Positions 50,625 to 58,738 are shown, counted from the stretch's first letter. The stretch is 64,000 nucleotides of DNA from Colimorpha_A sp045540115 (GCA_045540115.1 JAZQGR010000106.1:1-64000); one strand, 5' to 3'. Notes: generated by a model from the letters alone, not told the origin. Numbers and translations: made by a program.

Positions 50625-50843
50625 CTGCCTAAGGATGATGTAGTAGAGTTCGAGGGTGTCGTTCTTGAGTCACTGCCTAACGCACACTTCAAGGTTCAGC
50701 TCCCTAACGGACACATCGTAACAGCCCACATTTCGGGCAAACTCAGAATGAACTATATATGGATATTGCCGGGAGACAAGGTAACTGTTGAGGTTTCCGT
50801 CTACGACCTTACAAAGGGTAGAATCACCTGGCGTGCTAAATAA
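50625..50843 (+). CDS. infA: Translation initiation factor IF-1 with a CTG start
   Basis: 72 residues of the S1-like OB fold that fills the 30S A site during initiation: PKDDVVEFEGVVLESLPNA, the LPNGHIVTAHISGKLRMNYI core and GDKVTVEVSVYDLTKGRITW. The family normally reads M-A/S-K-x-D at the start, and the codon at that Met position is CTG 50625-50627, six bases after GAGGAGGG (50611-50618). There is no ATG, GTG or TTG in frame near it; ATT at 50619 is too close to the Shine-Dalgarno. So initiation at CTG is the best reading. Confidence 0.9.
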   Translation: MPKDDVVEFEGVVLESLPNAHFKVQLPNGHIVTAHISGKLRMNYIWILPGDKVTVEVSVYDLTKGRITWRAK

Positions 50844-50861
50844 GAAAGGAATGGTAACAAA

Positions 50862-50975
50862 ATGAAGGTTAAGCCATCCGTTAAAAAGATTTGCGAAAAG
50901 TGCAAAATCATCAAGCGCAAGGGACGCATAATGGTAATTTGCGAAAATCCCAAGCACAAACAGAGACAGGGTTAA
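50862..50975 (+). CDS. rpmJ: Large ribosomal subunit protein bL36
   Basis: 37 residues: MKVKPSVKKICEKCKIIKRK at the start, then KGRIMVICENPKHKQRQG. The three Cys and one His ligands of the zinc (C+) form are in place (CEKC, C, H). AAAGGAAT precedes the ATG. Confidence 0.97.
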   Translation: MKVKPSVKKICEKCKIIKRKGRIMVICENPKHKQRQG

Positions 50976-50993
50976 TAGAAAGGGGAAAATCAC

Positions 50994-51362
50994 ATGGCTC
51001 GTATAGCAGGCGTTGATATTCCGAACGCAAAACGCGTTGAAATCGCTCTGACCTATATTTACGGCATCGGAAGAACCTCTGCCAAGAAGATCCTCGAGGT
51101 AACCGGAATCAACCCCGATACCCGCGCAAAGGACCTTACCGAGGAAGAGATCGCAAAGCTCCGTGAAGAGATCGAAAACCACTACCACGTAGAAGGTGAT
51201 CTCCGTCGTGAAGTTGGTCTTGACATCAAGAGAATGGTCGAGATAAATTGCTACCGCGGCATCCGTCACAGAAAGGGTCTCCCCGTAAGAGGTCAGAGAA
51301 CCAAGACTAATGCCAGAACCCGCAAAGGTCCCGCAAAGACCATCGCTAACAAGAAGAAGTAA
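50994..51362 (+). CDS. rpsM: Small ribosomal subunit protein uS13
   Basis: 122 residues; ARIAGVDIPNAKRVEIALTY, RGIRHRKGLPVRGQRTKTNA and the basic tail are diagnostic. Contacts P-site tRNA and the 50S. Confidence 0.97.
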   Translation: MARIAGVDIPNAKRVEIALTYIYGIGRTSAKKILEVTGINPDTRAKDLTEEEIAKLREEIENHYHVEGDLRREVGLDIKRMVEINCYRGIRHRKGLPVRGQRTKTNARTRKGPAKTIANKKK

Positions 51363-51375
51363 AGGGGTGAACTAA

Positions 51376-51777
51376 ATGGCAGCACAGAATTCGGCCAAGA
51401 AGGTCGTAAGAAAGCGCCGTGAGCGCAAAAACGTTGAAAAGGGTCAGGTTCATATTCAGGCAACTTTCAACAACACAATCGTAACCGTAACCGATATGGC
51501 GGGTAACGCCATCTCCTGGGCTTCCGCCGGTGAGCTTGGCTTCAAGGGCTCGAGAAAGTCTACTCCCTTTGCTGCTCAGAGCGCATCTGAGACCGCAGCA
51601 AAGATCGCAGTTGACCACGGCATGAAGAGCGTAGAAGTTTACGTTAAGGGACCCGGATCGGGAAGAGAATCCGCTATCCGTGCGCTTCAGACAGCAGGAC
51701 TCAACGTTGAGATGATTAAGGACGTAACTCCTATTCCTCACAACGGTTGCCGTCCCCCCAAGCGCAGAAGAGTCTGA
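51376..51777 (+). CDS. rpsK: Small ribosomal subunit protein uS11
   Basis: 133 residues; GQVHIQATFNNTIVTVTD, FKGSRKSTPFAAQ and IPHNGCRPPKRRRV are diagnostic. Platform of the 30S. Confidence 0.97.
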   Translation: MAAQNSAKKVVRKRRERKNVEKGQVHIQATFNNTIVTVTDMAGNAISWASAGELGFKGSRKSTPFAAQSASETAAKIAVDHGMKSVEVYVKGPGSGRESAIRALQTAGLNVEMIKDVTPIPHNGCRPPKRRRV

Positions 51778-51812
51778 TGGCTCACATTAAGTAAGCAGGA
51801 GGAAAAAACAGT

Positions 51813-52442
51813 ATGGCAAGATATACAGGCTCTGTGTGCAAGCTTTGCCGCAGAGAAGGCACCAAGCTTTTCCTTAAGGGCGACCGTTGCCTTTCCGGCA
51901 AGTGCGCAATAGAGAAGCATCCTTCCGTTCCCGGCCAGCATGGTAATGGCAGAAAGAACGTAAAGGAATACGGAGTACAGTTCCGCGAAAAGCAGAAGGC
52001 TAAGAGATACTACGGCGTTCTCGAGAACCAGTTCAAGGGTTACTTCGAGAAGGCAGAAAAGACCGAAGGCGTTGCAGGTGAAAACCTTCTCAACCTTCTT
52101 GAAAGACGTTTCGATAACGTTATTTACAGAATCGGTCTTGCAAACAGCCGTAAGGAAGCTCGTCAGCTCGTAACTCACGGTCACTTCCGTCTCAACGGTA
52201 AGAAGGTAAACATTCCTTCTCTCATCGTTCGTGCAGGTGACGTAATTACTCTTCGTGAAGAGAGCCGTTCTTCTGAAAAGTTCAAGGCACTCATCGAGAG
52301 TCTCGATTCTCACATCACTCCTAAGTGGATCGAGCTTGATAAGGGACAGGTAGTCGCTAAGGTCGCAGCTCTCCCTCAGAGAGACGACGTAGACTTCCCC
52401 TTCGAGGAGCACCTCATCGTCGAGCTTTATTCCAAGAACTAA
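51813..52442 (+). CDS. rpsD: Small ribosomal subunit protein uS4, zinc type
   Basis: 209 residues. N-terminal zinc site C-x2-C...C-x4-C (CKLC, CLSGKC), then QHGNGRKNVKEYGVQFREKQ and the S4 RNA-binding domain RLDNV-like (here RRFDNVIYRIGLANSRKEAR). S4 is a primary 16S binder and a translational repressor in many bacteria. A strong hairpin follows. Confidence 0.97.
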   Translation: MARYTGSVCKLCRREGTKLFLKGDRCLSGKCAIEKHPSVPGQHGNGRKNVKEYGVQFREKQKAKRYYGVLENQFKGYFEKAEKTEGVAGENLLNLLERRFDNVIYRIGLANSRKEARQLVTHGHFRLNGKKVNIPSLIVRAGDVITLREESRSSEKFKALIESLDSHITPKWIELDKGQVVAKVAALPQRDDVDFPFEEHLIVELYSKN

Positions 52443-52471
52443 ACCCGATAGCCGTATATGCGGCATCGGGG
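52441..52471 (+). other. Hairpin between rpsD and rpoA
   Basis: AACCCGAT/ATCGGGGTT with an inner GCCG/CGGC pairing directly after the uS4 stop. No T run follows, so it may be a partial attenuator, a processing site, or a 3' stabiliser rather than a true terminator. Confidence 0.5.
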
Positions 52472-52538
52472 TTCATCTCGGCTGCATAACGGTACTGATT
52501 TGTTTCAATAAATAAATACAGGAAGGGGTACATTTTAA

Positions 52539-53489
52539 ATGATAGAAATAGAAAAGCCTAATATTGCTACCGTCGATCTCAGCGAAGACGGAAAGAGCGG
52601 TAAGTTTGTAGTTGAACCTCTTGAAAGAGGATACGGCACGACGCTCGGTAACTCGCTCCGCAGAGTACTTCTCAGCTCTCTGCCCGGCGTAGCAGTAACA
52701 AGCATCAAGATCGATGGAGTTCTTCATGAGATCTCAACTGCTGCAGGCGTAAAAGAAGACGTTCCGAACATCGTTCTCAACGTCAAGGGTATCACCGCAA
52801 AGCTTTTCAGCGACACCCCCAAGACCGCAGTCATTGACGTGACCGGTCCTTGCACGGTAACTGCGGGTGATATCAAGGCAGACGCAGACCTCGAGATCCT
52901 CAACCCCGAGCATCACATCGCAACCGTAAGCGACGGTGCGCGCTTCTATATGGAGCTCACCTTCAGCCACGGCCGCGGATACGTGTCTCAGGAGAAGAAC
53001 AAGCTTAATAACCAGCCGGCGATTGGCGTTATTTATACGGACAGCATCTATACTCCCGTTTATAACGTAAGCTACACGGTCGAGAATACCCGTGTCGGTT
53101 CCAATACCGACTACGATAAGCTCACGCTTAACGTACTTACAAACGGCACTATCTCGGCAAAGGAAGCTATATCGCTCGCCGCCAAGATACTCAACGAGCA
53201 TCTCAACTTGTTCGTAAACCTTTCGGACGAGGCTCAGAAGATCGACGTACTTGTCGAAAGACCCGAAACCGTCAAGGAGAAGGTCCTTGAGATGACCATT
53301 GAGGAGCTTGACATGTCTGTTCGTTCCTTCAACTGTCTGAAGAGAGCAGGCATTGATACGGTTGAAGATCTTACAAACAAGACCGAAGAGGATATGATTA
53401 AGGTAAGAAACCTTGGCAAGAAGTCTCTTGAAGAAGTAATTCAGAAGCTTCACTCTCTCGGACTTGATCTCAAGAAGGAAGTTGACTGA
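52539..53489 (+). CDS. rpoA: RNA polymerase subunit alpha
   Basis: 316 residues. N-terminal assembly domain with EPLERGYGTTLGNSLRRVLLSS, C-terminal DNA/activator domain with NCLKRAGIDTVEDL and KVRNLGKKSLEEV. GGAAGGGG precedes the ATG. Confidence 0.98.
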   Translation: MIEIEKPNIATVDLSEDGKSGKFVVEPLERGYGTTLGNSLRRVLLSSLPGVAVTSIKIDGVLHEISTAAGVKEDVPNIVLNVKGITAKLFSDTPKTAVIDVTGPCTVTAGDIKADADLEILNPEHHIATVSDGARFYMELTFSHGRGYVSQEKNKLNNQPAIGVIYTDSIYTPVYNVSYTVENTRVGSNTDYDKLTLNVLTNGTISAKEAISLAAKILNEHLNLFVNLSDEAQKIDVLVERPETVKEKVLEMTIEELDMSVRSFNCLKRAGIDTVEDLTNKTEEDMIKVRNLGKKSLEEVIQKLHSLGLDLKKEVD

Positions 53490-53532
53490 TAGTCAATTTT
53501 CACCGCATAATGATTAATGGAGGTATGAAATA

Positions 53533-54054
53533 ATGCCAGGAACAAGAAAGCTCGGCAGAACTACCGCCAACCGTATGGCAATGCTCCGCGGTATGGTAAC
53601 ACTTCTGCTTGAGACCGGTAAGGTTGACACTACCCTTACCAGAGCGAAGGAAGTTCGCGCTCTTGCCGAGAAGATGATCACTCTCGGAAAGAAGAATACA
53701 CTTGCAACCCGCCGTCAGGCACTCGCATTCATCACCAAGGAAGACGTAGTAAAGAAGGTCTTTGACCAGATCGCTCCCGAGAATGCAAACCGTAACGGTG
53801 GTTACACGGCAATCTACAAGCTCGGTCCCCGTCGCGGCGACGGAGCAGAGATGGCTCGTATAGTTCTTCTCAGTGAGGTTGAGAAGAAGGTAGCTGAGGA
53901 AAAGGCTTCCAAGAAGTCCAAGAAGGCAGCTAAGAAGGTTGAGGCTCCCGTAGAGGAAGCTACCGTAGAGGCAGTTGCAGAGGAAGCAGTCGAAGCTCCC
54001 GCTGAAGAGACCGCTACCGAGGAAGCTCCTGCTGAGGAAGCAACTGAGGCCTAA
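53533..54054 (+). CDS. rplQ: Large ribosomal subunit protein bL17 with an acidic tail
   Basis: 173 residues against about 115-130 for the family. The core (PGTRKLGRTTANRMAMLRGM ... YTAIYKLGPRRGDGAEMARI) ends near residue 118; then a Lys-rich stretch (124-135) and an Ala/Glu/Val/Pro tail of imperfect EEAP-type repeats to the end. Last gene of the operon before the terminator. Confidence 0.95.
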   Translation: MPGTRKLGRTTANRMAMLRGMVTLLLETGKVDTTLTRAKEVRALAEKMITLGKKNTLATRRQALAFITKEDVVKKVFDQIAPENANRNGGYTAIYKLGPRRGDGAEMARIVLLSEVEKKVAEEKASKKSKKAAKKVEAPVEEATVEAVAEEAVEAPAEETATEEAPAEEATEA

Positions 54055-54061
54055 AACAGAT

Positions 54062-54096
54062 AAAAACTCCGAAAGCATCGCTTTCGGAGTTTTTTA
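54062..54096 (+). terminator. Terminator of the S10-spc-alpha operon
   Basis: AAAACTCCGAAAG/CTTTCGGAGTTTT with loop CATCG and a T run, six bases after the bL17 stop. Confidence 0.92.
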
Positions 54097-54098
54097 TG

Positions 54099-54127
54099 TT
54101 GTCATTAAGCGAAAAATATGATAGAAT
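54099..54127 (+). promoter_or_regulatory. Sigma-A promoter of the nitroreductase gene
   Basis: TTGTCA (54099-54104), 17-nt spacer, TAGAAT (54122-54127). Confidence 0.65.
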
Positions 54128-54151
54128 AGAGTATAAAACACGGAGGATATT

Positions 54152-54664
54152 ATGGTAATCGAAATATTTAAAGAAAGACGAAGCATCAAAAGCTATAAAA
54201 AAGAGCAGATAAAGAAAGGGGAGCTTGATCTGATCCTTGAGGCGGGTACTTACGCGCCGACAGGAATGAACCGTCAGAGTCCGCTTATAGTTGCCTTCAC
54301 GGATGAAAAGACTGTACGCGAAATGGCGGCTGAAAACGCAAAAATCATGGGCAGGGAAGGGATAGATCCCTTTTACGGGGCGCCGACCGTCGTCGTTGTC
54401 TTTGCAGACAGCGAGGTGAATACGGGAATGGAGGACGCTTGCCTCGTCCTCGGAAACATGCTCAACGCCGCTCATGCGATCGGCGTCGGCTCGTGCTGGA
54501 TCCACAGAGCAAAAGAGGTCTTTGAAAGTCCCTACGGGATCGCCCTTAAAAAGAATCTCGGAATACCCGAAAAATACTATGCTGTCGGCAACTGTATCCT
54601 CGGTTATCCCGAAAGCATTCCCGAAGTTCGTCCCCGCAAGGAAGGTTACGTTATCAAGGCGTAA
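54152..54664 (+). CDS. Nitroreductase family flavoprotein
   Basis: 170 residues, FMN-dependent NAD(P)H oxidoreductase. FKERRSIKSYKKEQIKKGEL at the start, APTGMNRQSPLIVAFTD for FMN binding and GVGSCWIHRAKEVF are typical. Substrate unknown. CGGAGG precedes the ATG; single-gene unit. Confidence 0.88.
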   Translation: MVIEIFKERRSIKSYKKEQIKKGELDLILEAGTYAPTGMNRQSPLIVAFTDEKTVREMAAENAKIMGREGIDPFYGAPTVVVVFADSEVNTGMEDACLVLGNMLNAAHAIGVGSCWIHRAKEVFESPYGIALKKNLGIPEKYYAVGNCILGYPESIPEVRPRKEGYVIKA

Positions 54665-54716
54665 TTATAACCAAATATATACTGTTAATATAGGCTAAAA
54701 TTGACACTATTTCATC

Positions 54717-54745
54717 TTGCCCGAAAACGTAAAATAGGATATAAT
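54717..54745 (+). promoter_or_regulatory. Sigma-A promoter of the antiporter gene
   Basis: TTGCCC (54717-54722), 17-nt spacer, TATAAT (54740-54745). A TTGACA at 54701-54706 is too far away to serve this -10. Confidence 0.6.
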
Positions 54746-54791
54746 TTAAACGCGGTGGGCTTTGCCTGCAATAAAATTTTAAGGTGAAATA

Positions 54792-56090
54792 ATGTATACT
54801 CTGCTTCCGCTCTCGCTTGCCCTTTTTGCGGGGCTTATGCTTTCGAGAGTTACAAAAAAATTTAATCTTCCTGCAGTGACTGCATATCTTGTCGCGGGAA
54901 TAATCATCGGACCGTTCTGCATAGGAGCGCTTGACGTACCGGGACTCGGCTTCAATTCGCTTTCTCAGGTTCACGGTTTCAATCTACTTTCAGAGGTCGC
55001 ACTCGGTTTCATTGCCTTCACGATGGGAAACGAGTTCCGCCTCGATGCTCTCAAACAGATAGGCAAAAAAGCCATTATCATAGCAATATTCCAAGCCCTT
55101 GTCGCAACGGCATTCGTCGACCTCGCGCTGTACGGCGTGCATCGCCTTATGCCGGATAAGCTTCCGCTTTCTGCGGTTCTTACTCTGGGCGCGATCGCGA
55201 CAGCAACCGCACCCGCAGCAACCTTGATGGTCGTCAAGCAGTATAAGGCAGACGGACCGCTTACGAAAATGCTTCTCCCCGTCGTCGCGCTTGACGATAT
55301 GGTCGGACTTGTTGTATTTGCCGTATCGTTCGGTATCGCGAAATCGCTCGAGCTTCATCACCTCGACATTGCATCAATCGTTATCGATCCGATCCTTGAA
55401 GTTGTTTGCTCACTTATTCTCGGCGCGGCAATCGGCTGGGCGTTCCATTTCATCGAGCAGTTCTTCCATTCCCGCTCTAAGAGAATGAGCATCTCGGTAA
55501 TGTTTGTATTCCTTGCAGTCGCGCTTTCACAGCTCGAATTTGACCTCGGAGCAAACATAAAGCTCGTATTCTCGCCGCTTCTCGTTTGTATGGCGATGGG
55601 AACCGTGTTCTGTAACCTCTGTGACTTCTCTGAGGAGCTTATGGATAGAATCGACCGCTGGACGGGACCGCTTATGGTTCTCTTCTTCGTTCTCAGCGGC
55701 TGTGACCTTGATTTCAAGGTCTTCTCCGATTGGGCGATAATCGTTGTCGGTGTCGTCTACATAATTTTCCGTTCGCTCGGTAAGATATACGGTGCACAGC
55801 TTTCGGCAAAAATGACGAAATGCGATCCCACGATACAGAAATATCTTGGTATAACGCTTCTTCCTCAGGCGGGTGTTTCGCTCGGAATGTCGCTTACCGC
55901 AATGGCGCTTCCGATCGCGGGACCGATAATCCGTAACGTTGCACTCTTCGCCGTTCTTGTTTACGAGCTTATCGGGCCGCTTCTTACGAGAATCGCGCTT
56001 GAAAAGGCGGGAGAGATCAAGGAAAGACCGATCACCGAACGCGAAATCGCAAAACTCGAAAAAAAGAACAAGGAAAAAACTGCCGCTTGA
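54792..56090 (+). CDS. Cation:proton antiporter (CPA2 family)
   Basis: 432 residues with about twelve hydrophobic helices. The family core is seen in AVTAYLVAGIIIGPF, GFIAFTMGNEFRLDAL, ALDDMVGLVVFAVSFG (ion-binding DD) and LLPQAGVSLGMSLTAMALP. Likely Na+/H+ or K+/H+ exchange; no TrkA regulatory domain is attached, the C-terminus is a short charged tail. AAGGTG precedes the ATG, and the terminator hairpin includes the stop codon. Confidence 0.88.
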   Translation: MYTLLPLSLALFAGLMLSRVTKKFNLPAVTAYLVAGIIIGPFCIGALDVPGLGFNSLSQVHGFNLLSEVALGFIAFTMGNEFRLDALKQIGKKAIIIAIFQALVATAFVDLALYGVHRLMPDKLPLSAVLTLGAIATATAPAATLMVVKQYKADGPLTKMLLPVVALDDMVGLVVFAVSFGIAKSLELHHLDIASIVIDPILEVVCSLILGAAIGWAFHFIEQFFHSRSKRMSISVMFVFLAVALSQLEFDLGANIKLVFSPLLVCMAMGTVFCNLCDFSEELMDRIDRWTGPLMVLFFVLSGCDLDFKVFSDWAIIVVGVVYIIFRSLGKIYGAQLSAKMTKCDPTIQKYLGITLLPQAGVSLGMSLTAMALPIAGPIIRNVALFAVLVYELIGPLLTRIALEKAGEIKERPITEREIAKLEKKNKEKTAA

Positions 56091-56103
56091 CGGCAGTTTT
56101 TTA
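56075..56103 (+). terminator. Terminator overlapping the antiporter stop codon
   Basis: AAAACTGCCG/CGGCAGTTTT with loop CTTGA; the TGA stop (56088-56090) is in the loop. T run follows. Confidence 0.88.
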
Positions 56104-56318
56104 TTCACCAAAACAGAATAAAAATACAAAATTCGCAAATTTAATGCAAAGACGACGGAAAACGTGAATAATACAGAGAATAATCAACGAAAAAACAAGC
56201 ATTATAAATATTTTACTTCAAATTAGTCGAAAAACTCACTTCAATTACAAAGCCGAAGCTATTTACAAGACCGCTTCCGAATGGTATACTTGCCTCAAGA
56301 AATTTCGGAGGACGAAAA

Positions 56319-56573
56319 ATGGATACGACGATGGAACTCAAAATGCTGAACGTGGCGGAGGAAGACGGGATCGTTATAAGATACTTCCTTTACGAAGACA
56401 CTCTTGAAAATCGGCTGTCGTTCTCTATCGAATGTCGGAGCGGCGAGGAGAGTGCATTTTTGCCCGACGTAACGTCGCTTCCCGACCGCGCAAGGGAAAT
56501 ATTTGAGCTTTTCGTCCGCGGAAAAGTGACACCGACCTCGGCGCGCGACGTTATTGAGGAAATATTGTCTTAA
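56319..56573 (+). CDS. Small protein of unknown function, possibly DUF6514-like
   Basis: 84 residues, acidic, with an N-terminal beta-rich half and a C-terminal helix ending VTPTSARDVIEEILS. The latter recalls the P-x-H-x-x-D-V-I-x-D-F-L end of small Clostridia proteins in DUF6514, but I hold this weakly. CGGAGG precedes the ATG. The preceding AT-rich 56104-56318 holds nothing else I can support. Confidence 0.6.
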   Translation: MDTTMELKMLNVAEEDGIVIRYFLYEDTLENRLSFSIECRSGEESAFLPDVTSLPDRAREIFELFVRGKVTPTSARDVIEEILS

Positions 56574-56595
56574 AAGCCCGCAAGGGCTTTTTTAT
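56574..56595 (+). terminator. Terminator after the small protein gene
   Basis: AAAGCCC GCAA GGGCTTT and a T run directly after the stop. Confidence 0.85.
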
Positions 56596-56640
56596 TTATT
56601 AAGAATATGTTACCATTTTGTAATAAATAAAACTGTTTTA

Positions 56641-56669
56641 TAGACTTTTTACGTATAAAGAGGTATAAT
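56641..56669 (+). promoter_or_regulatory. Sigma-A promoter of the DUF5685 triad
   Basis: TAGACT (56641-56646), 17-nt spacer, TATAAT (56664-56669), 31 nt before the ATG. Confidence 0.65.
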
Positions 56670-56699
56670 ATTGTATTATATACAGTTAACGGAGGCAAA

Positions 56700-57521
56700 A
56701 TGTTCGGATATGTAACTCCATTTGAGGGAGAACTCAGGGTAAAAGAACAGCTTTTTTATAAAAGTACATATTGCGGACTTTGCAAAACGATGGGCAAGCG
56801 TGTCTGCAACGAGTCGCGTCTGACGCTCAGCTACGATATCGTCTTTCTTGCGCTCGTCCGTTTTCTTCTGACAGAGGAAAAGCTCGAATTTGTCAAGGGC
56901 AGGTGTGCAGTTACTCCATTCAAGAAAAAGGCGATCTTGAAAAGCAACCCCCCTCTTGAATATTCGGCGGCGGTCGGCGCGCTTCTGGCGTACCACAATA
57001 TCGCCGATGACGTCAAGGACAAAAAGGGAATAAAGAAGCTTTTATCCCGTTTTCTGCTTTTTTCGGCAAAAAGAATGAAAAAGAAGGCGGCGCTCCCGGA
57101 TCTTGATAACTTCATCAAAAACAAGCTCGACGACCTTGATAAACTTGAAAAATCGGACGAGGTTACACTCGATTCCGCTGCGCAGATATTCGGTGAGCTT
57201 CTATCTGAGATCTTCGCCTACGGTCTTGAGAGCGAAAAGAAGCTTATCGCGTCGGAGATCGGACTGCATATCGGCAGATGGATATACATAGCCGACGCCG
57301 CAGACGACTACGAAAAGGACAAAAAGCGCGGCGAGTTCAATCCGCTGACCGAGCTTGCTCCTGAACGAATAAAAATTTCGCTGACCTTGGAGCTTGAGGG
57401 CGCATCACGTGCCGTTGAGCTTATAGACCCGTATGACTGCGGGATAATGAATATTGTTAAGAATATAATCTACCTCGGGCTTACGTACCGAGCAGACAAA
57501 ATAGTAAAGGAAGAAGTATAA
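56700..57521 (+). CDS. DUF5685 family protein
   Basis: 273 residues, mostly helical and soluble. MFGYVTPFEGELRVKEQLFY and YCGLCKTMG with its CxxC are the family opening; DDVKDKKG and YIADAADDYEKDKKRGEFNP are acidic motifs that look like metal sites, somewhat like helical isoprenoid-enzyme folds. The function is unknown. Its stop overlaps the J-protein ATG, so it is coupled to it. Confidence 0.85.
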   Translation: MFGYVTPFEGELRVKEQLFYKSTYCGLCKTMGKRVCNESRLTLSYDIVFLALVRFLLTEEKLEFVKGRCAVTPFKKKAILKSNPPLEYSAAVGALLAYHNIADDVKDKKGIKKLLSRFLLFSAKRMKKKAALPDLDNFIKNKLDDLDKLEKSDEVTLDSAAQIFGELLSEIFAYGLESEKKLIASEIGLHIGRWIYIADAADDYEKDKKRGEFNPLTELAPERIKISLTLELEGASRAVELIDPYDCGIMNIVKNIIYLGLTYRADKIVKEEV

Positions 57522-58150
57522 TGACCGATCCTTATAAGGTTCTTGGCGTATCGCGAGACGCCACAGACGACGAAATCAAAAAGGCATACAGAGAGCTTGC
57601 GCGTAAGTATCACCCCGATAATTATGCCGGAAGCCCGCTTGCCGATCTCGCAGGCGAGAAGATGAAGGAGATCAATACCGCATACGACGAGATACAGAAG
57701 ATCCGTGCTTCCGCTCAAAGCGGACAGTCGGGCGACGGCTACGGAAGCTACGGCTCATACAGCACCTATAACGGCGACAACGCTGCGGATTTCAAGAAGA
57801 TCCGTGAGTACATTAATATCGGTCGCTATTCTGATGCCGACCTGCTCCTCAATTCGATGCCCGTGGGCGCGCGTAACGCCGAGTGGAACTTCCTTAAGGG
57901 CTGTGTCCTTGCACAGAAGAATTGGTTCTATGACGCGCAGAAGTATTTTGAGACCGCGTGCTATATGGATCCGAACAATATCGAATACCGTAACGCTCTC
58001 AACAGTATAAGAGCGCGTGCCCAGTCCTACGGCGGCGGATACCGCACGTCGGGCGGCGGGGGTCTTTCCGCCTGCGATATGTGCCAGGGACTTATTTGTG
58101 CAGACTGTTGCTGCGAATGCTGTGGCGGCGACCTTATCCGTTGTTGCTGA
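57521..58150 (+). CDS. J-domain protein with a Cys-rich tail
   Basis: 209 residues: an N-terminal J domain (DPYKVLGVSRDATDDEIKKA, HPD in KYHPDNY) that should stimulate an Hsp70, a Gly/Tyr/Ser linker (about 69-85), a TPR-like helical part (NIGRYSDADLLLNSMPVGAR, then WNFLKGCVLAQKN) and a tail of 27 residues with ten cysteines. It is not DnaJ itself, as the zinc-finger and C-terminal substrate domains are absent. The tail may bind metal or be lipidated. Confidence 0.88.
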   Translation: MTDPYKVLGVSRDATDDEIKKAYRELARKYHPDNYAGSPLADLAGEKMKEINTAYDEIQKIRASAQSGQSGDGYGSYGSYSTYNGDNAADFKKIREYINIGRYSDADLLLNSMPVGARNAEWNFLKGCVLAQKNWFYDAQKYFETACYMDPNNIEYRNALNSIRARAQSYGGGYRTSGGGGLSACDMCQGLICADCCCECCGGDLIRCC

Positions 58151-58151
58151 T

Positions 58152-58688
58152 ATGAAGAAGAATAACTTGAAGGGAAGCACGAGAATGCTCACCGTTTCGG
58201 CGGTGCTTTCGGCACTCGGTGTAGTAGTTATGCTTCTCGGAACGGTGATATCGGTTCTCGACCTTACTATGGTCGCGATCGCGTCGATATTCGTTTTTTT
58301 CGCGATAATCGAAATGGGAAAGCCGTATCATTATCTGATATACGTGTCGACGTCATTGCTTTCGATACTGCTTTTGCCCGATAAGTTTTCCGCCATTCTT
58401 TACATCGTGTTTGGCGGTGTATATCCGATGCTGAAGCGGGTGTTTGAGAAGCTCCCGACGGTGATATCGTGGGTACTGAAGGCAATATATTTCAATATCG
58501 TGCTTGTCGCCACGGTGTTCGGCGCAAAATACCTTTTCGGCGTCGACGAGGAGGAGCTGACGATCATGCTCTTCGCTGTCGGAAACGTCGCATTCTTTAT
58601 GTACGATATCGCGATGACGAAGCTGATAACCTATTATCTGCTCGGGCTTCGCAAAAAATTCCGAATAGAGAAGTATTTTAAGAAATAA
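58152..58688 (+). CDS. Membrane protein of the DUF5685/J-protein triad
   Basis: 178 residues with about five to six hydrophobic helices starting MLTVSAVLSALGVVVMLLG and a basic C-terminal end. It opens like an ECF S component (ALTVSAVLSAL-type), yet no substrate motif is evident. ATG 58152 is one base after the J-protein stop; there is little Shine-Dalgarno, so coupling is expected. I cannot assign a function. Confidence 0.72.
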   Translation: MKKNNLKGSTRMLTVSAVLSALGVVVMLLGTVISVLDLTMVAIASIFVFFAIIEMGKPYHYLIYVSTSLLSILLLPDKFSAILYIVFGGVYPMLKRVFEKLPTVISWVLKAIYFNIVLVATVFGAKYLFGVDEEELTIMLFAVGNVAFFMYDIAMTKLITYYLLGLRKKFRIEKYFKK

Positions 58689-58692
58689 CCGA

Positions 58693-58727
58693 TTTTAACG
58701 CTTTTGTCATTGACAAAAGCGTTAAAA
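58693..58727. promoter_or_regulatory. 35-nt perfect palindrome, candidate operator
   Basis: TTTTAACGCTTTTGTCA (58693-58709), one base, then its exact reverse complement (58711-58727). No T run follows on either strand, so it is not a standard terminator. Its right arm includes the -35 of the next promoter, so a dimeric repressor bound here would block yicC-remA-gmk-rpoZ-priA. Confidence 0.6.
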
Positions 58728-58738
58728 AATAGTACAAT
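58710..58738 (+). promoter_or_regulatory. Consensus sigma-A promoter of the yicC operon
   Basis: TTGACA (58710-58715), 17-nt spacer, TACAAT (58733-58738), 41 nt before the yicC ATG. Confidence 0.85.

Noticed and set aside
58693..58727. Palindrome as a rho-independent terminator of the triad
   Set aside because: No T run follows on the plus or minus strand and the loop is too small; kept as an operator candidate, with a processing role not excluded.
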